From: Herbiconiux gentiana
Lineage (GTDB): Bacteria > Actinomycetota > Actinomycetes > Actinomycetales > Microbacteriaceae
Assembly (NCBI RefSeq): GCF_024978135.1
Contig: NZ_JANTEZ010000002.1
Location: forward strand, 248,001-312,000
Length of the DNA stretch: 64,000 nt
Reading direction: 5' to 3'
A program made the translations under genes and the position numbers. Below the pieces are notes generated by a model that saw nothing but the letters and a program-made list of their open reading frames with translations, searched no databases and was not told the DNA's origin. This document shows, piece after piece, positions 7,934 through 15,949 of this stretch; position 1 is the first letter of the stretch, and each line of letters starts with the position of its first letter.

Positions 7934-8779
7934 TCAGCCCGCGCTACCGAGCGCGTCGGCGGCCTCTGTCGCGTAGCGGTTCGCGTGGTCGAGCACCTCG
8001 TCGAGGTAGGCCGGGGACTCGTTGTAGCCCGCGATCGCGGCGCGCCAGCCGGCCTCGGTGCCGAGGTCGCCGGGAGCGTCGGACGCGTCGGAAGACCCCG
8101 ACGAGCCCGACGGAGCGCCCCCACCCCGCCCCGCCGAGAAGCACAGGTACTCGGCCGCCGACAGCGACGCGTCGTCGACGTTGTTGATGTCGGGCACCCC
8201 GTCCCCGTTCGCCTCGGTCGCCCACGCCGCCCAGGTCGCGGGCACGAACTGCATCGGCCCCACCGCCCTGTCCCACTCGGTGTCGCCGTCGACGGCCCCC
8301 GCGTCGGTGTCGGGGATCTCCTGGAACCCGTCGCCGTCGAGCGGCACCCCGATGATCGGCGCGCTGGTCACCCCGCTGTCGAGGATGCTCCCGCCGAAGA
8401 TCGTGCCGTGGTGCGACTCGACCCAGCCGATGCCGGCGAGGGTGTTCCAGCCGAGCCGGCACTCGGGCCGCACCTCGTTGCTCGCGATCGCCGCACCGGC
8501 GTAACCCTGCAGCGCCCGCCGCGGGATGCCCGTCGCCGCGGCCACCGTGTCGAGCCACGCGGGGTCGGGCAGCTCGGCGGTCGGGGTTCCGTCGCGGTAG
8601 CTGCCGGCTCCGGATGCCCGCACCTCCGCCTGGGCCGCGTACGTCGCCCCGGGGTCGACGGCCGCGCCGCCCGAACCGCCGCCCGAGCATCCGCTCATCG
8701 CCCCGCCCACCACCACCACCACCACCACCGCGGTCGCCGCCACCACCGCGCGGACGACGGACCGGACTCGAAGGCGCAT
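7934..8779 (-). CDS. Lytic murein transglycosylase lipoprotein (SLT/MltB-like)
   Basis: The protein starts with a positively charged n-region, a hydrophobic run of seven valines, and a lipobox GGAMSGC, so it should be lipidated and anchored outside the membrane. The catalytic domain shows TLAGIGWVESHHGTIFG with the catalytic Glu near residue 118, then AVGPMQFVPATWAAW and ADGNGDG-like EANGDGVPDINNVDDA. It ends with AIAGYNESPAYLDEVL. This order is that of actinobacterial transglycosylases that cut the MurNAc-GlcNAc bond to leave 1,6-anhydroMurNAc. I chose ATG 8779; a TTG four codons upstream (8791) is also possible. The valine run is encoded by seven tandem GTG codons. Confidence 0.83.
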   Translation of the reverse strand: MRLRVRSVVRAVVAATAVVVVVVVGGAMSGCSGGGSGGAAVDPGATYAAQAEVRASGAGSYRDGTPTAELPDPAWLDTVAAATGIPRRALQGYAGAAIASNEVRPECRLGWNTLAGIGWVESHHGTIFGGSILDSGVTSAPIIGVPLDGDGFQEIPDTDAGAVDGDTEWDRAVGPMQFVPATWAAWATEANGDGVPDINNVDDASLSAAEYLCFSAGRGGGAPSGSSGSSDASDAPGDLGTEAGWRAAIAGYNESPAYLDEVLDHANRYATEAADALGSAG

Positions 8780-8815
8780 GCCCCCACTCAACCAGACGCC
8801 CCTGACAGTCGCGCC

Positions 8816-9199
8816 TCAGACGACCTCGATCGAGAGCCCTCCGGCCGCGGCTGCCAGGCGACGGTCGTACGTCCAGAACGCGTCGCAGACGTGGAACTGC
8901 GCGGTGGCGAGGTGGATGGCATCGATGGTCGAGAAGCCGTGGGCGGCCCTGAGCGCTGCGGCATCGCGGTAGACCGCCGGTTCGATCTCGAGCATCGTCA
9001 TGCCGGCGATCAGCTGCTCGTAGCGGCGGGCGAGCAGGGTGTCACCTCGGCGGAGCGGTGCGACCCGGCACTCCATCGCGACCAGAGGGCTGACGGCGAC
9101 AGGCGCGGACGCCTCGGCGAATCGCTGCCTGACCGCCTCGCCTCGCTCGCCCTGGTCTTCGAGAAGGTGGACGAGCACGGTCGAGTCGGCGAAGATCAT
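8816..9199 (-). CDS. vapC: PIN-domain toxin (VapC family)
   Basis: The 127-residue protein is a single PIN domain with the four acidic residues expected for Mg2+ binding: D5 (MIFADSTVL), E43 (AMECRV), D93 (STIDAIHLATA) and D112 (TYDRRL). VapC toxins are endoribonucleases that cut tRNA or rRNA to stop translation; the target here is unknown. The start overlaps the antitoxin stop by one base, so the two are co-translated. Length is typical and no active-site residue is missing. Confidence 0.87.
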   Translation of the reverse strand: MIFADSTVLVHLLEDQGERGEAVRQRFAEASAPVAVSPLVAMECRVAPLRRGDTLLARRYEQLIAGMTMLEIEPAVYRDAAALRAAHGFSTIDAIHLATAQFHVCDAFWTYDRRLAAAAGGLSIEVV

Positions 9200-9462
9200 C
9201 AGTCTTCGCGCCCGGCGAGGATCTCGGCGATGGTCTCGTCGATCTCCTCCGGAGTCTTCTGCTGCGAGTCGGGCAGCGGGTTCTCGCGCAGCCAGGCGAC
9301 GATCTCCTTGCCGCTCCAGAACTTCTCGGCCTCTGGCTCGATGGGCACGAGCCGCGCCACGGGCCGCCCCCGGCGCGAGATCTCGATCTCCTCACCGGCC
9401 TCGACGCGGCTGATCAGCCTCGACAGGTTGTTGCGGGTGTACAGCACGTCATGTCGCTCCAT
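9199..9462 (-). CDS. vapB: Type II antitoxin, Phd/YefM-like (VapB role)
   Basis: The 87-residue protein has an N-terminal DNA-binding fold of the Phd/YefM kind (LYTRNNLSRLISRVEAGEEI, ISRRGRPVARLVPI) and an acidic C-terminal tail that would wrap around the toxin (TPEEIDETIAEILAGRED). I chose ATG 9462 because GGTGGGAG lies six bases upstream; the ATG at 9468 would abut that site. A palindrome covering the -10 box lies just upstream, which is the usual place for autorepression by the toxin-antitoxin complex. Confidence 0.82.
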   Translation of the reverse strand: MERHDVLYTRNNLSRLISRVEAGEEIEISRRGRPVARLVPIEPEAEKFWSGKEIVAWLRENPLPDSQQKTPEEIDETIAEILAGRED

Positions 9463-9474
9463 GGTCATCTCCCA

Positions 9475-9497
9475 CCTGGCTAGCAACTCTAGCCAGG
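9475..9497 (-). promoter_or_regulatory. Palindromic operator over the vapBC -10 box
   Basis: Perfect 9-bp arms CCTGGCTAG (9475-9483) and CTAGCCAGG (9489-9497) flank a 5-base spacer. On the minus strand TAGAGT (9486-9491) inside the palindrome is a good -10 box, placing the transcript start just before the antitoxin's ribosome site. This fits autoregulation by the VapBC complex. Confidence 0.75.
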
Positions 9498-9527
9498 TCG
9501 AGGCATCGTCACAATGGCCGGGCGGCG

Positions 9528-9533
9528 TAAAAT
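9528..9533 (+). promoter_or_regulatory. -10 box of yajQ, leaderless type
   Basis: TAAAAT ends seven bases before the ATG at 9541, and no ribosome-binding site is present between them. Confidence 0.5.
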
Positions 9534-9540
9534 GAGCGGC

Positions 9541-10029
9541 ATGGCAGATTCATCGTTTGACGTGGTCAGCAAGGTCGACAAGATGGAGGCGGACAACGCC
9601 CTCAACCAGGCTCAGAAAGAGGTCGCCCAGCGCTACGACTTCAAGAACATCGGCGCCTCCATCGAGTGGAGCGGCGAGAAGGTGCTGATGAAGGCCAACT
9701 CCGAGGAGCGCGTCAAGGCGATCCTCGAGGTGTTCGAGTCGAAGCTCATCAAGCGCGGCATCTCGCTGCGCTCGCTCGACGCCGGCGAGCCCTTTGCGAG
9801 CGGCAAGGAGTACCGCCTCGAGGCCTCCATGAAGGAGGGCATCGCGCAGGACGACGCGAAGAAGATCAACAAGCTGATCCGCGACGAGGCTCCGAAGAGC
9901 GTCAAGTCGCAGATCCAGGGCGACGAGCTCCGCGTGAGCTCCAAGAGCCGCGACGACCTGCAGGCCACCATGGCGCTGCTCAAGGGCGCCGACCTCGACG
10001 TGGCGCTGCAGTTCATCAACTTCCGGTGA
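9541..10029 (+). CDS. yajQ: YajQ family cyclic-di-GMP/nucleotide-binding protein
   Basis: The 162-residue protein matches YajQ over its full length: [20 protein letters not shown] at the start, [13 protein letters not shown] near 30, [14 protein letters not shown] near 75 and [12 protein letters not shown] at the end. It folds as two ferredoxin-like domains and binds nucleotides; some proteobacterial members bind c-di-GMP. The actinobacterial role is not established. The ATG at 9541 gives the canonical start; an upstream in-frame ATG at 9514 would add nine residues not found in the family. The Nudix gene overlaps its stop codon. Confidence 0.92.
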   Translation: MADSSFDVVSKVDKMEADNALNQAQKEVAQRYDFKNIGASIEWSGEKVLMKANSEERVKAILEVFESKLIKRGISLRSLDAGEPFASGKEYRLEASMKEGIAQDDAKKINKLIRDEAPKSVKSQIQGDELRVSSKSRDDLQATMALLKGADLDVALQFINFR

Positions 10030-10742
10030 GCGGCGCGGGTGACGGGCGAGCGGATGCACGGGCATCCGTCGCCCCCTCGGAACCCACGGGCGTGCCGGGC
10101 GTCGACGTGCCCGACCGCCGCGGCCGCACCGGGCTGCACCTCACCGGGCGCGAGCTGACGGGCAACCCGCGCGTGCGGGTGCGCGACGTGCGGCTGCTCA
10201 GCTCGAACTGGTACGTCACCCGCACCACCCAGATCGAGTTCCAGCACCGCGACGGGCACTGGTCGGTGGAGGAGCGCGAGACGTACGACCGGGGCAACGG
10301 CGCCACGATCCTGCTGTTCGACGCGGTGCGGCGCACGGTGCTGCTGATCAGGCAGTTCCGGTACCCGGCCTACGTGAACGGGCATCCCGACGGCATGCTG
10401 CTCGAGCTGCCCGCGGGGCTGCTCGACGAGGACGACCCCGAGACCGCCATCCGCCGCGAGGCCCGCGAGGAGACCGGGTACGCGATCGGCGAGGTCACCC
10501 GCGTCTTCGACGCCTACATGAGCCCGGGGTCGATCACCGAGAAGCTGTTCTTCTTCGCCGCCTCCTACGACGCCGCCGACCGGGCGGATGCGGGCGGCGG
10601 GCTCGCCGACGAGGGCGAGGACATCGAGCTGGTCGAGCTGGGCATCGACGAGGCGCTCGGGCGCATCGGCGACGACATCGTCGACGCGAAGACGATCATG
10701 CTGCTGCAGTGGGCGGCGCTCAGCGGGCCGTTCGCGCGCTGA
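10026..10742 (+). CDS. Nudix hydrolase, NDP-sugar pyrophosphatase type (NudF/NudK-like)
   Basis: The 238-residue protein carries a Nudix box ending in REAREETGY (about residues 145-153) preceded by [13 protein letters not shown]. The N-terminal strands ([18 protein letters not shown]) and the motif [20 protein letters not shown] are those of ADP-ribose/GDP-mannose pyrophosphatases. It should split a nucleoside-diphosphate sugar into NMP and sugar phosphate. The GTG start at 10026 overlaps the yajQ stop in the arrangement GTGA, which implies translational coupling. The first ~35 residues are a low-complexity extension, so a later start cannot be excluded. Confidence 0.83.
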   Translation: MSGAGDGRADARASVAPSEPTGVPGVDVPDRRGRTGLHLTGRELTGNPRVRVRDVRLLSSNWYVTRTTQIEFQHRDGHWSVEERETYDRGNGATILLFDAVRRTVLLIRQFRYPAYVNGHPDGMLLELPAGLLDEDDPETAIRREAREETGYAIGEVTRVFDAYMSPGSITEKLFFFAASYDAADRADAGGGLADEGEDIELVELGIDEALGRIGDDIVDAKTIMLLQWAALSGPFAR

Positions 10743-10817
10743 CGCCGGTGGCTCGCGCGCGCCAGACGCCCGCCGAGCCCGCGAGAGGCTCGGCCGGCGC
10801 CACGAGTGCACGAAGCG

Positions 10818-12221
10818 TCACGGCAGCAGCCGCGCCATGACCCGCACCGCCTCTCCGAAGCGCGACGGGTCGGGCCCCGAGTAGTTCAGCCGCACGAAGG
10901 TCCCCGTCGGCTCCGCCGGGAACCACTCCTCGCCGGGCGAGATCAGCACCCCCGCCGCCGCGCAGGCCGCCACGAACGGCGCCGACTCCACCCCGGGCGG
11001 CAGCTGCAGCCAGAGGTTGAGCCCGCCGCGCGGCAGAGCGGTGAGCGTGCCCGCCGGCAGCAGCTCGGTCACGAGGGACGCCAGGGCGTCGCGGCGGCGG
11101 CGGAGCTGGTCGCGCATCCGATGCAGGTGCGACTGCCACCCGGGCGAGGTGACGACCTCGAGCGCCGCCGTCTGCAGCACGCCGCTGACGTACAGGCCGT
11201 CGACCACGCGGTCGGTGTGGATGCGCGACCGCGCGGGCCCGCGGGCGACCACGGCGGCGACTCGGATGCTCGGCGACACGCTCTTCGTCAGCGACCGCAC
11301 GGCGACGACGTGCCCGTCGGGGTCCGACGCCGCGAGCGGACGCACGGGGGCGTCGAGGGCGAAGTCGTGCGCCCAGTCGTCCTCGACGAGGAACGCGCCG
11401 TTGGTGCGCACGACGTCGAGGATCGCGCGGGCCGACGCCTTGGACCAGGTCGACCCGGTGGGGTTGGCGAAGTGCGGCATCGCGTAGAACAGCCGGGCGC
11501 GGGTGCGCTCGAAGGCCTCGGCGAGCACCACCGGGTCGACCGCGTCGCCGTCGCGCGGCACCGGCACCACGACGAGCCCGGCCTGACGGGCGGCGGCGAT
11601 CGCGCCCCAGTAGCCGGGCGACTCCATCACGATCGCGTCGCCGGGGCGGCCGAGCGCGCGGAAGACCGACGACAGCGCGCTCTGGCCGCCGGGCATCACG
11701 AGCACGTCGGCCGCGGTGGGCGCCGAACCGTCGATGGGGGCCGAGGACGCCAGGTCGGTCGCGAACCACGCGCGCAGCTCGGGCAGGCCGGCGGCAGGCG
11801 GACGGTCGATCGCCGCGCGGGCACGGGCCGCGCGGGCGAGCGCGGTCTGCACCGCACGCACCGGCAGCAGGTCGTCGACCGGGTAGCCGCTGTGAAGCGC
11901 GATCACGTCGTCTCCCGGGGTCTGCAGCGTCGAGCCGACGAAGCCGCCGTCGGCTCGGGCGGGGCCGAGCGCGGCGGTCTGCCAGGAGTGGTCGGCGCGC
12001 GGGGCGGGGCGGGCGGGGCGCACGAAGGTGCCGTCGCCGGGGCGTGACTCGACGAGGCCCTCGCGCACGAGCATCCGCACCGCCTGCTGCACGGTGACGG
12101 GGCTCGCGGCGAAGCGGGCCGTGAGCGCGCGGGTCGAGGGCAGGCGGGCGCCGGCGCGCAGGGCGCCGACCTCGGCGCGCAGGGCTGCGGCGATGCGGGC
12201 CGAACTGCTACTGTCGCTCAT
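10818..12221 (-). CDS. MocR/PdxR-type GntR regulator with aminotransferase domain
   Basis: The 467-residue protein begins with a GntR winged helix (LPSTRALTARFAASPVTVQQ, then LVREGLVESRPGDGTFV) and continues with a fold-type I aminotransferase domain. PLP-binding features include MPGGQSALSSVFRAL, FYAMPHFANPTGSTWS, LVEDDWAHDF and VRSLTKSVSPSIRVA with the Schiff-base lysine near residue 313. MocR proteins sense PLP or amino compounds and usually control an adjacent divergent gene, here an EamA exporter. The ATG at 12221 sits eight bases after TATCAT. The open frame further upstream is antisense to the exporter and is not used. Confidence 0.87.
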   Translation of the reverse strand: MSDSSSSARIAAALRAEVGALRAGARLPSTRALTARFAASPVTVQQAVRMLVREGLVESRPGDGTFVRPARPAPRADHSWQTAALGPARADGGFVGSTLQTPGDDVIALHSGYPVDDLLPVRAVQTALARAARARAAIDRPPAAGLPELRAWFATDLASSAPIDGSAPTAADVLVMPGGQSALSSVFRALGRPGDAIVMESPGYWGAIAAARQAGLVVVPVPRDGDAVDPVVLAEAFERTRARLFYAMPHFANPTGSTWSKASARAILDVVRTNGAFLVEDDWAHDFALDAPVRPLAASDPDGHVVAVRSLTKSVSPSIRVAAVVARGPARSRIHTDRVVDGLYVSGVLQTAALEVVTSPGWQSHLHRMRDQLRRRRDALASLVTELLPAGTLTALPRGGLNLWLQLPPGVESAPFVAACAAAGVLISPGEEWFPAEPTGTFVRLNYSGPDPSRFGEAVRVMARLLP

Positions 12222-12266
12222 GAAGGCTGATGATAGCGCTACTCCCCCGCCCGTGACGCTGCTACC
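12207..12266. promoter_or_regulatory. MocR/EamA divergent control region with GCTACT direct repeats
   Basis: GCTACT occurs at 12207 and 12238 and GCTACC at 12261, giving direct repeats 31 and 23 bases apart. Direct repeats are the usual MocR binding pattern. On the minus strand TATCAT (12230-12235) is a -10 box for the regulator; on the plus strand TACTGT (12209-12214) could serve the exporter. Confidence 0.4.
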
Positions 12267-13239
12267 GGATGCGCGTTCCGCCCACCAGGCGCCGGCTGCG
12301 CCTCCGGGCCCCGCCGCCCAGGCCCCGCGCCGGGGTGGCCCGCTCTCCGCCGGGCTCGTCTGGGGCTTCGTCGGCGTGCTCGCGTTCTCGTTCACGCTCC
12401 CGTTCACCCGCGTCGCGGTGGCCGAGCTCGATCCGTTGTTCGTGGGGGCCGGGCGCGCCGTCGTCGCGGCGCTGCTCGCGGGGGCGGTGCTGCTCGTCAC
12501 CCGCACGCGGCCCCCGGCGCGCCGGCTCTGGCCGCGGATCGCGGTGGTGGCGGGCGGCGTCGTAGTCGGCTTCCCGTTCCTGACGTCGTTCGCCCTGCAG
12601 AACGCGCCGGCGGCGCACGGCGCGGTGGTGATCGGGCTGCTGCCGGCCGCCACCGCGGCGGTGGCCGTGCTGCGCGGGCGGGAGCGGCCGAGCCGGGTGT
12701 TCTGGGTCGCGTCGATCGCCGGGGCGGTGGCCGTGGTGGGATTCACCGTGCTCGAGGAGGGCGGCTTCGGCGGGCTGCAGCTGAGCGACCTGCTGCTGCT
12801 CGGGGCGGTGCTCGCCGCGTCGGTCGGCTATGCGGAGGGCGGGCTGCTCGCGCGGGAGATCGGGTCGTGGCAGGTGATCTGCTGGGCGCTGGTGATCGCG
12901 GCACCGGTGCTGGCGGTGCTGACGGGGGTGTCGCTGGTCGCGCATCCGCTGCACGTCGACGACGTCGGGCCCGGGGCCTGGCTCGCCTTCGCCTACGTCA
13001 GCGCGATCAGCATGTTCCTGGGCTTCTTCGCCTGGTACCGCGGGCTCGGCATCGGGCCCATCGCATCGGTGAGCCAGATGCAGCTGGTGCAGCCGGTGCT
13101 CACGATCGCCTGGGCGGCGCTGCTGCTCGGCGAGCCGCTGACGCCGCTCACGCTGGTGGGCGCCCTGGCCGTGGTGGCGTGCGCGGCGCTGGCCGTGCGG
13201 TCCCGGGTGGGCCGAGCATCCGCCCCGCCCACGAGGTGA
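12220..13239 (+). CDS. EamA/DMT family transporter
   Basis: The protein has ~10 predicted membrane spans in two EamA repeats (GLVWGFVGVLAFSFTLPFTR near the start; second half from LLLLGAVLAASVGYAEGG). Typical features are FALQNAPAAHGAVVIGLLPA and ASVSQMQLVQPVLTIAWA with LLGEPLT. Members export amino acids or other small metabolites. Pairing with a MocR regulator suggests an amino compound. The ATG at 12220 overlaps the regulator's ATG in the sequence CATG; a GTG at 12253 is the next in-frame choice. Its last codons and stop lie inside the first copy of a 45-bp tandem repeat. Confidence 0.82.
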   Translation: MKADDSATPPPVTLLPDARSAHQAPAAPPGPAAQAPRRGGPLSAGLVWGFVGVLAFSFTLPFTRVAVAELDPLFVGAGRAVVAALLAGAVLLVTRTRPPARRLWPRIAVVAGGVVVGFPFLTSFALQNAPAAHGAVVIGLLPAATAAVAVLRGRERPSRVFWVASIAGAVAVVGFTVLEEGGFGGLQLSDLLLLGAVLAASVGYAEGGLLAREIGSWQVICWALVIAAPVLAVLTGVSLVAHPLHVDDVGPGAWLAFAYVSAISMFLGFFAWYRGLGIGPIASVSQMQLVQPVLTIAWAALLLGEPLTPLTLVGALAVVACAALAVRSRVGRASAPPTR

Positions 13240-13420
13240 CCGGGTGGGCCGAAGTGCCGAGCATCCGCCCCGCCCACGAGGTGACCGGGTGGGCCGAAGT
13301 GCCGAGCATCCGCCCCGCCCACGAGGTGACCGGGTGGGCCGAAGTGCCGAGCATCCGCCCCGCCCACGAGGTGACCGGGTGGGCCGAAGTGCCGAGCATC
13401 CGCCCCGCCCACGAGGTGAC
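13208..13420. repeat. 45-bp minisatellite, ~4.7 copies, starting inside the EamA gene end
   Basis: ACGAGGTGAC recurs exactly every 45 bases (13231, 13276, 13321, 13366, 13411) and the units are identical between 13231 and 13420. The first unit contains the stop codon of the upstream transporter gene, so the array grew by copying the gene's tail. Each unit holds GGGTGGGC and GCCCAC blocks that can pair and one GCATCCG. The 15-residue repeat read in any frame is a by-product; I do not call a gene here. Confidence 0.92.
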
Positions 13421-13443
13421 GGTGACGGCGACGGCCGGAGCCC

Positions 13444-14802
13444 CTACGCCCGCGAGATCCGCACCATCTCGTCGCGCGGCACGACCTTCACGCGCAGGCG
13501 AGGGTGCGCATCCGACGCCCCGAGCGCCAGCTCGTGCTCGTCGAGCCGGTGCCACCCGTCGAGGTCGGTGTACTCGACCCCGCGCGACGCCAGCAGCGCC
13601 GGAATGGCCTCCTCGGCGGGCTCGGCGGGCGACCACCAGTTGGCCTGGTCGCGCACGAGGTGCGACAGCGTCTCCATCGCGTCGGACTTGGTGTGGCCGA
13701 TCAGGCCGACCGGTCCGCGCTTGATCCAACCGGTGGCGTAGACGCCCGGCACGATCTCGTTGTGCGCGTCGAGCACCTGGCCCTCGTGGTTCGGGATGAC
13801 GCCGTGCTGCTCGTCGAACGGGATCTCGTCGAGCGGCGAGCCGAAGTACCCGACCGCACGGTAGAGCGCCTGGATCGGGATCTCGCGGATCTCGCCGGTG
13901 CCGACCACGCCGCCGGCCCCGTCAGGACGCGTGCGCTCGTAGCGGATGGCAGCCACCCGGCCGGCCCCGTCGGACTCGATCGACAGCGGCTTCGCCCAGA
14001 AGTGCAGGTGCAGCCGGCGCGAGGCCTGGCCGACCTCGCGGGTGCGCCACTGGTTCAGCACCTTGTTGATCACGAAGACCTGCTTGTTCGTCTCGATGGC
14101 GGCCTTCGACGCCTCGTCGAGCTCGAAGTCCTCGTCGTGCACGATCATGTCGACGTCGTTCATCTCGCCGAGCTCGCGCAGCTCCAGCGGGGTGAACTTC
14201 ACCTGCGCCGGGCCGCGGCGGCCGAACACGTGCACGTCGGTCACGGGTGAGGCCTTGAGGCCCTCGTAGACGTTGGTCGGGATCTCGGTGACGAGCAGGT
14301 CGTCGGCGTGCTTGGCGAGGATGCGCGAGACGTCGAGCGCCACGTTGCCGTTGCCGATCACGGCGACCGACTGCGCCTCGAGCGGCCAGGTGCGGGGCAC
14401 GTCGGGGTGCCCGTCGAACCAGCTCACGAAGTCGGCCGCCCCGTAGGAGCCCTCGAGGTCGATGCCGGGGATCTCGAGGGAGGCGTCGCGGATGGCGCCC
14501 GTGGAGAAGATGACGGCGTTGTAGTGCTTCTTCAGGTCGTCGAGCGTGATGTCGACGCCGTAGCGCACGTTGCCGAAGAAGCGGATGACACCCGAGTCGA
14601 GCACCTCGCGGAGCGCATTGATGATGCCCTTGATGCGCGGGTGGTCGGGGGCGACGCCGTAGCGCACGAGGCCGTAGGGGGCGGGCAGCTGCTCGAACAG
14701 GTCGATCGAGACGTCGAAGTGACGCTCGGCCTTCACGAGGAGGTCGGCGGCGTAGATGCCGGCGGGGCCGGCGCCGACGATGGCCAAACGGAGCTTGGTC
14801 AC
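13444..14802 (-). CDS. fprA: FAD-dependent ferredoxin-NADP+ reductase, FprA/adrenodoxin reductase type
   Basis: The 452-residue enzyme has the FAD motif AIVGAGPAGIYAADLL near residue 7, the family marker APYGLVRYGVAPDHPRIKG near 42, the NADP motif VAVIGNGNVALDVSRIL near 146, and the C-terminal GWIKRGPVGLIGHTKSDA near 356. This is the order in mycobacterial FprA. It would pass electrons from NADPH to ferredoxin for P450s or other acceptors in the cytoplasm. It lies 80 bases after the polyprenyl synthase gene on the same strand. The GTG start at 14802 fits the family N-terminus. Confidence 0.88.
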   Translation of the reverse strand: MTKLRLAIVGAGPAGIYAADLLVKAERHFDVSIDLFEQLPAPYGLVRYGVAPDHPRIKGIINALREVLDSGVIRFFGNVRYGVDITLDDLKKHYNAVIFSTGAIRDASLEIPGIDLEGSYGAADFVSWFDGHPDVPRTWPLEAQSVAVIGNGNVALDVSRILAKHADDLLVTEIPTNVYEGLKASPVTDVHVFGRRGPAQVKFTPLELRELGEMNDVDMIVHDEDFELDEASKAAIETNKQVFVINKVLNQWRTREVGQASRRLHLHFWAKPLSIESDGAGRVAAIRYERTRPDGAGGVVGTGEIREIPIQALYRAVGYFGSPLDEIPFDEQHGVIPNHEGQVLDAHNEIVPGVYATGWIKRGPVGLIGHTKSDAMETLSHLVRDQANWWSPAEPAEEAIPALLASRGVEYTDLDGWHRLDEHELALGASDAHPRLRVKVVPRDEMVRISRA

Positions 14803-14881
14803 GGTGGGGTTCCTATCGGTGGTCGGGCGGCGGGGCCGGCCGGGTGTGCAGGTGTGTCAGGTCGAGACGGATGCTCGCAGC

Positions 14882-15937
14882 TCAGCTCGTGCGCTCGACG
14901 ACGGTCTCGGCGAACCGCACGAGGGTCTTCTTCACGGTGCCGGAGGGCAGCGGGTCGAGCGCCTCGATGGCCTCGCGGGCGTAGCGTCGGGCTTCGTCGA
15001 CGGTGCGCCGGGTGACCGGATGCTCGCGCAGCAGCCGGATCGCCTCGTCAGAGTCGTCGGGCGCGGCGCTGGCGAGCTCGTCGGGCTGGATGCGCGCCAG
15101 CAGCGCGGCGGCCTCGGCATCGGACGCGGCGAGCTGCCGCAGGTAGAGCACCGGCAGAGTGGCGACCCCGGCCCGGATGTCGGTGCCCGGCGTCTTGCCC
15201 GTGTCGTCGGCCGACGGGGCGATGTCGAGCACGTCGTCGACGAGCTGGAAGGCAATGCCGACCTTCTCGCCGAACACCCGCACCGGCTCCTCGAAGGCGC
15301 TGGGCGCGTTGGAGAAGATGATGCCGAGCTGGGCCGAGGCCGCGATCAGCGAGCCCGTCTTGTCGGCGAGCACCGCGATGTAGTGCTCGACCTGGTCCTC
15401 GCCGTCGGCGGGGCCGATGGTCTCCTTGAGCTGGCCGAGGCACAGGCGCTCGAAGGTGTCGGCCTGCAGTCGGATGGCCCGCTCGCCGAGCAGGGCGAGC
15501 AGGGCGCTGGCCCGCGCGAAGAGCAGGTCGCCGGTGAGGATGGCGATGGAGTTGCCCCAGACGTACTGGGCGCTCGGCACCCCGCGGCGCTGGTCGGCGT
15601 CGTCCATCACGTCGTCGTGGTAGAGCGAGGCGAGGTGGGTGAGCTCGATCGAGGCGGCGGCCGTGATGACCTCGTCGGTGATGCCGTCGCCGAGCTGGGC
15701 GGTGAGGAACGCCAGGATGGGGCGCACGCGCTTTCCGCCCGCGTCGAGCAGATACCGCGAGACCACGTCGACCAGGCCGCCCGAGAAGTGCGTCTCGGAG
15801 CCCAGGCGCACCTCGAGCGTCTCGATGGCCTCTTCGATCACGCGCGCGGTGCGACGGTCTTCGCCTGTGGAGAAGAGTCGATCGGCGAGCGAGAGCGGGG
15901 TCGACCGGCCGGTGGCGCGGCGAAGACTGGAGGTCAC
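14882..15937 (-). CDS. Trans-polyprenyl diphosphate synthase (menaquinone side chain)
   Basis: The 351-residue protein has both aspartate-rich motifs: YHDDVMDDADQRRG near residue 107 and VDDVLDIAPSADD near 234, with GGKRVRPIL near 68. These bind Mg2+ and diphosphate during head-to-tail condensation of isopentenyl diphosphate. The neighbouring menG and menF point to making the menaquinone tail; chain length is not readable. I chose GTG 15937 because TAGGCT ends six bases upstream; GTG 15943 would add two residues. Its -10 box overlaps the menG stop codon. Confidence 0.87.
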   Translation of the reverse strand: MTSSLRRATGRSTPLSLADRLFSTGEDRRTARVIEEAIETLEVRLGSETHFSGGLVDVVSRYLLDAGGKRVRPILAFLTAQLGDGITDEVITAAASIELTHLASLYHDDVMDDADQRRGVPSAQYVWGNSIAILTGDLLFARASALLALLGERAIRLQADTFERLCLGQLKETIGPADGEDQVEHYIAVLADKTGSLIAASAQLGIIFSNAPSAFEEPVRVFGEKVGIAFQLVDDVLDIAPSADDTGKTPGTDIRAGVATLPVLYLRQLAASDAEAAALLARIQPDELASAAPDDSDEAIRLLREHPVTRRTVDEARRYAREAIEALDPLPSGTVKKTLVRFAETVVERTS

Positions 15938-15943
15938 GGACAC

Positions 15944-15949
15944 AGCCTA
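15944..15949 (-). promoter_or_regulatory. -10 box of the polyprenyl synthase gene inside the menG stop region
   Basis: TAGGCT on the minus strand begins with the menG stop codon TAG and ends six bases before the GTG at 15937, so an internal leaderless promoter may supplement readthrough from menG. Confidence 0.4.

Noticed and set aside
7749-7976. Small open frame beginning MFWWRVRDSNPRML
   Set aside because: It translates the antisense of tRNA-Tyr, a common false gene.
13208-13420. CRISPR array
   Set aside because: The units are contiguous identical 45-mers with no unique spacers, and no cas genes are near.
13244-13741. Repeat protein encoded by the 45-bp array
   Set aside because: Open frames in all readings come from the period being a multiple of three; they run into antisense of fprA and have no start context.
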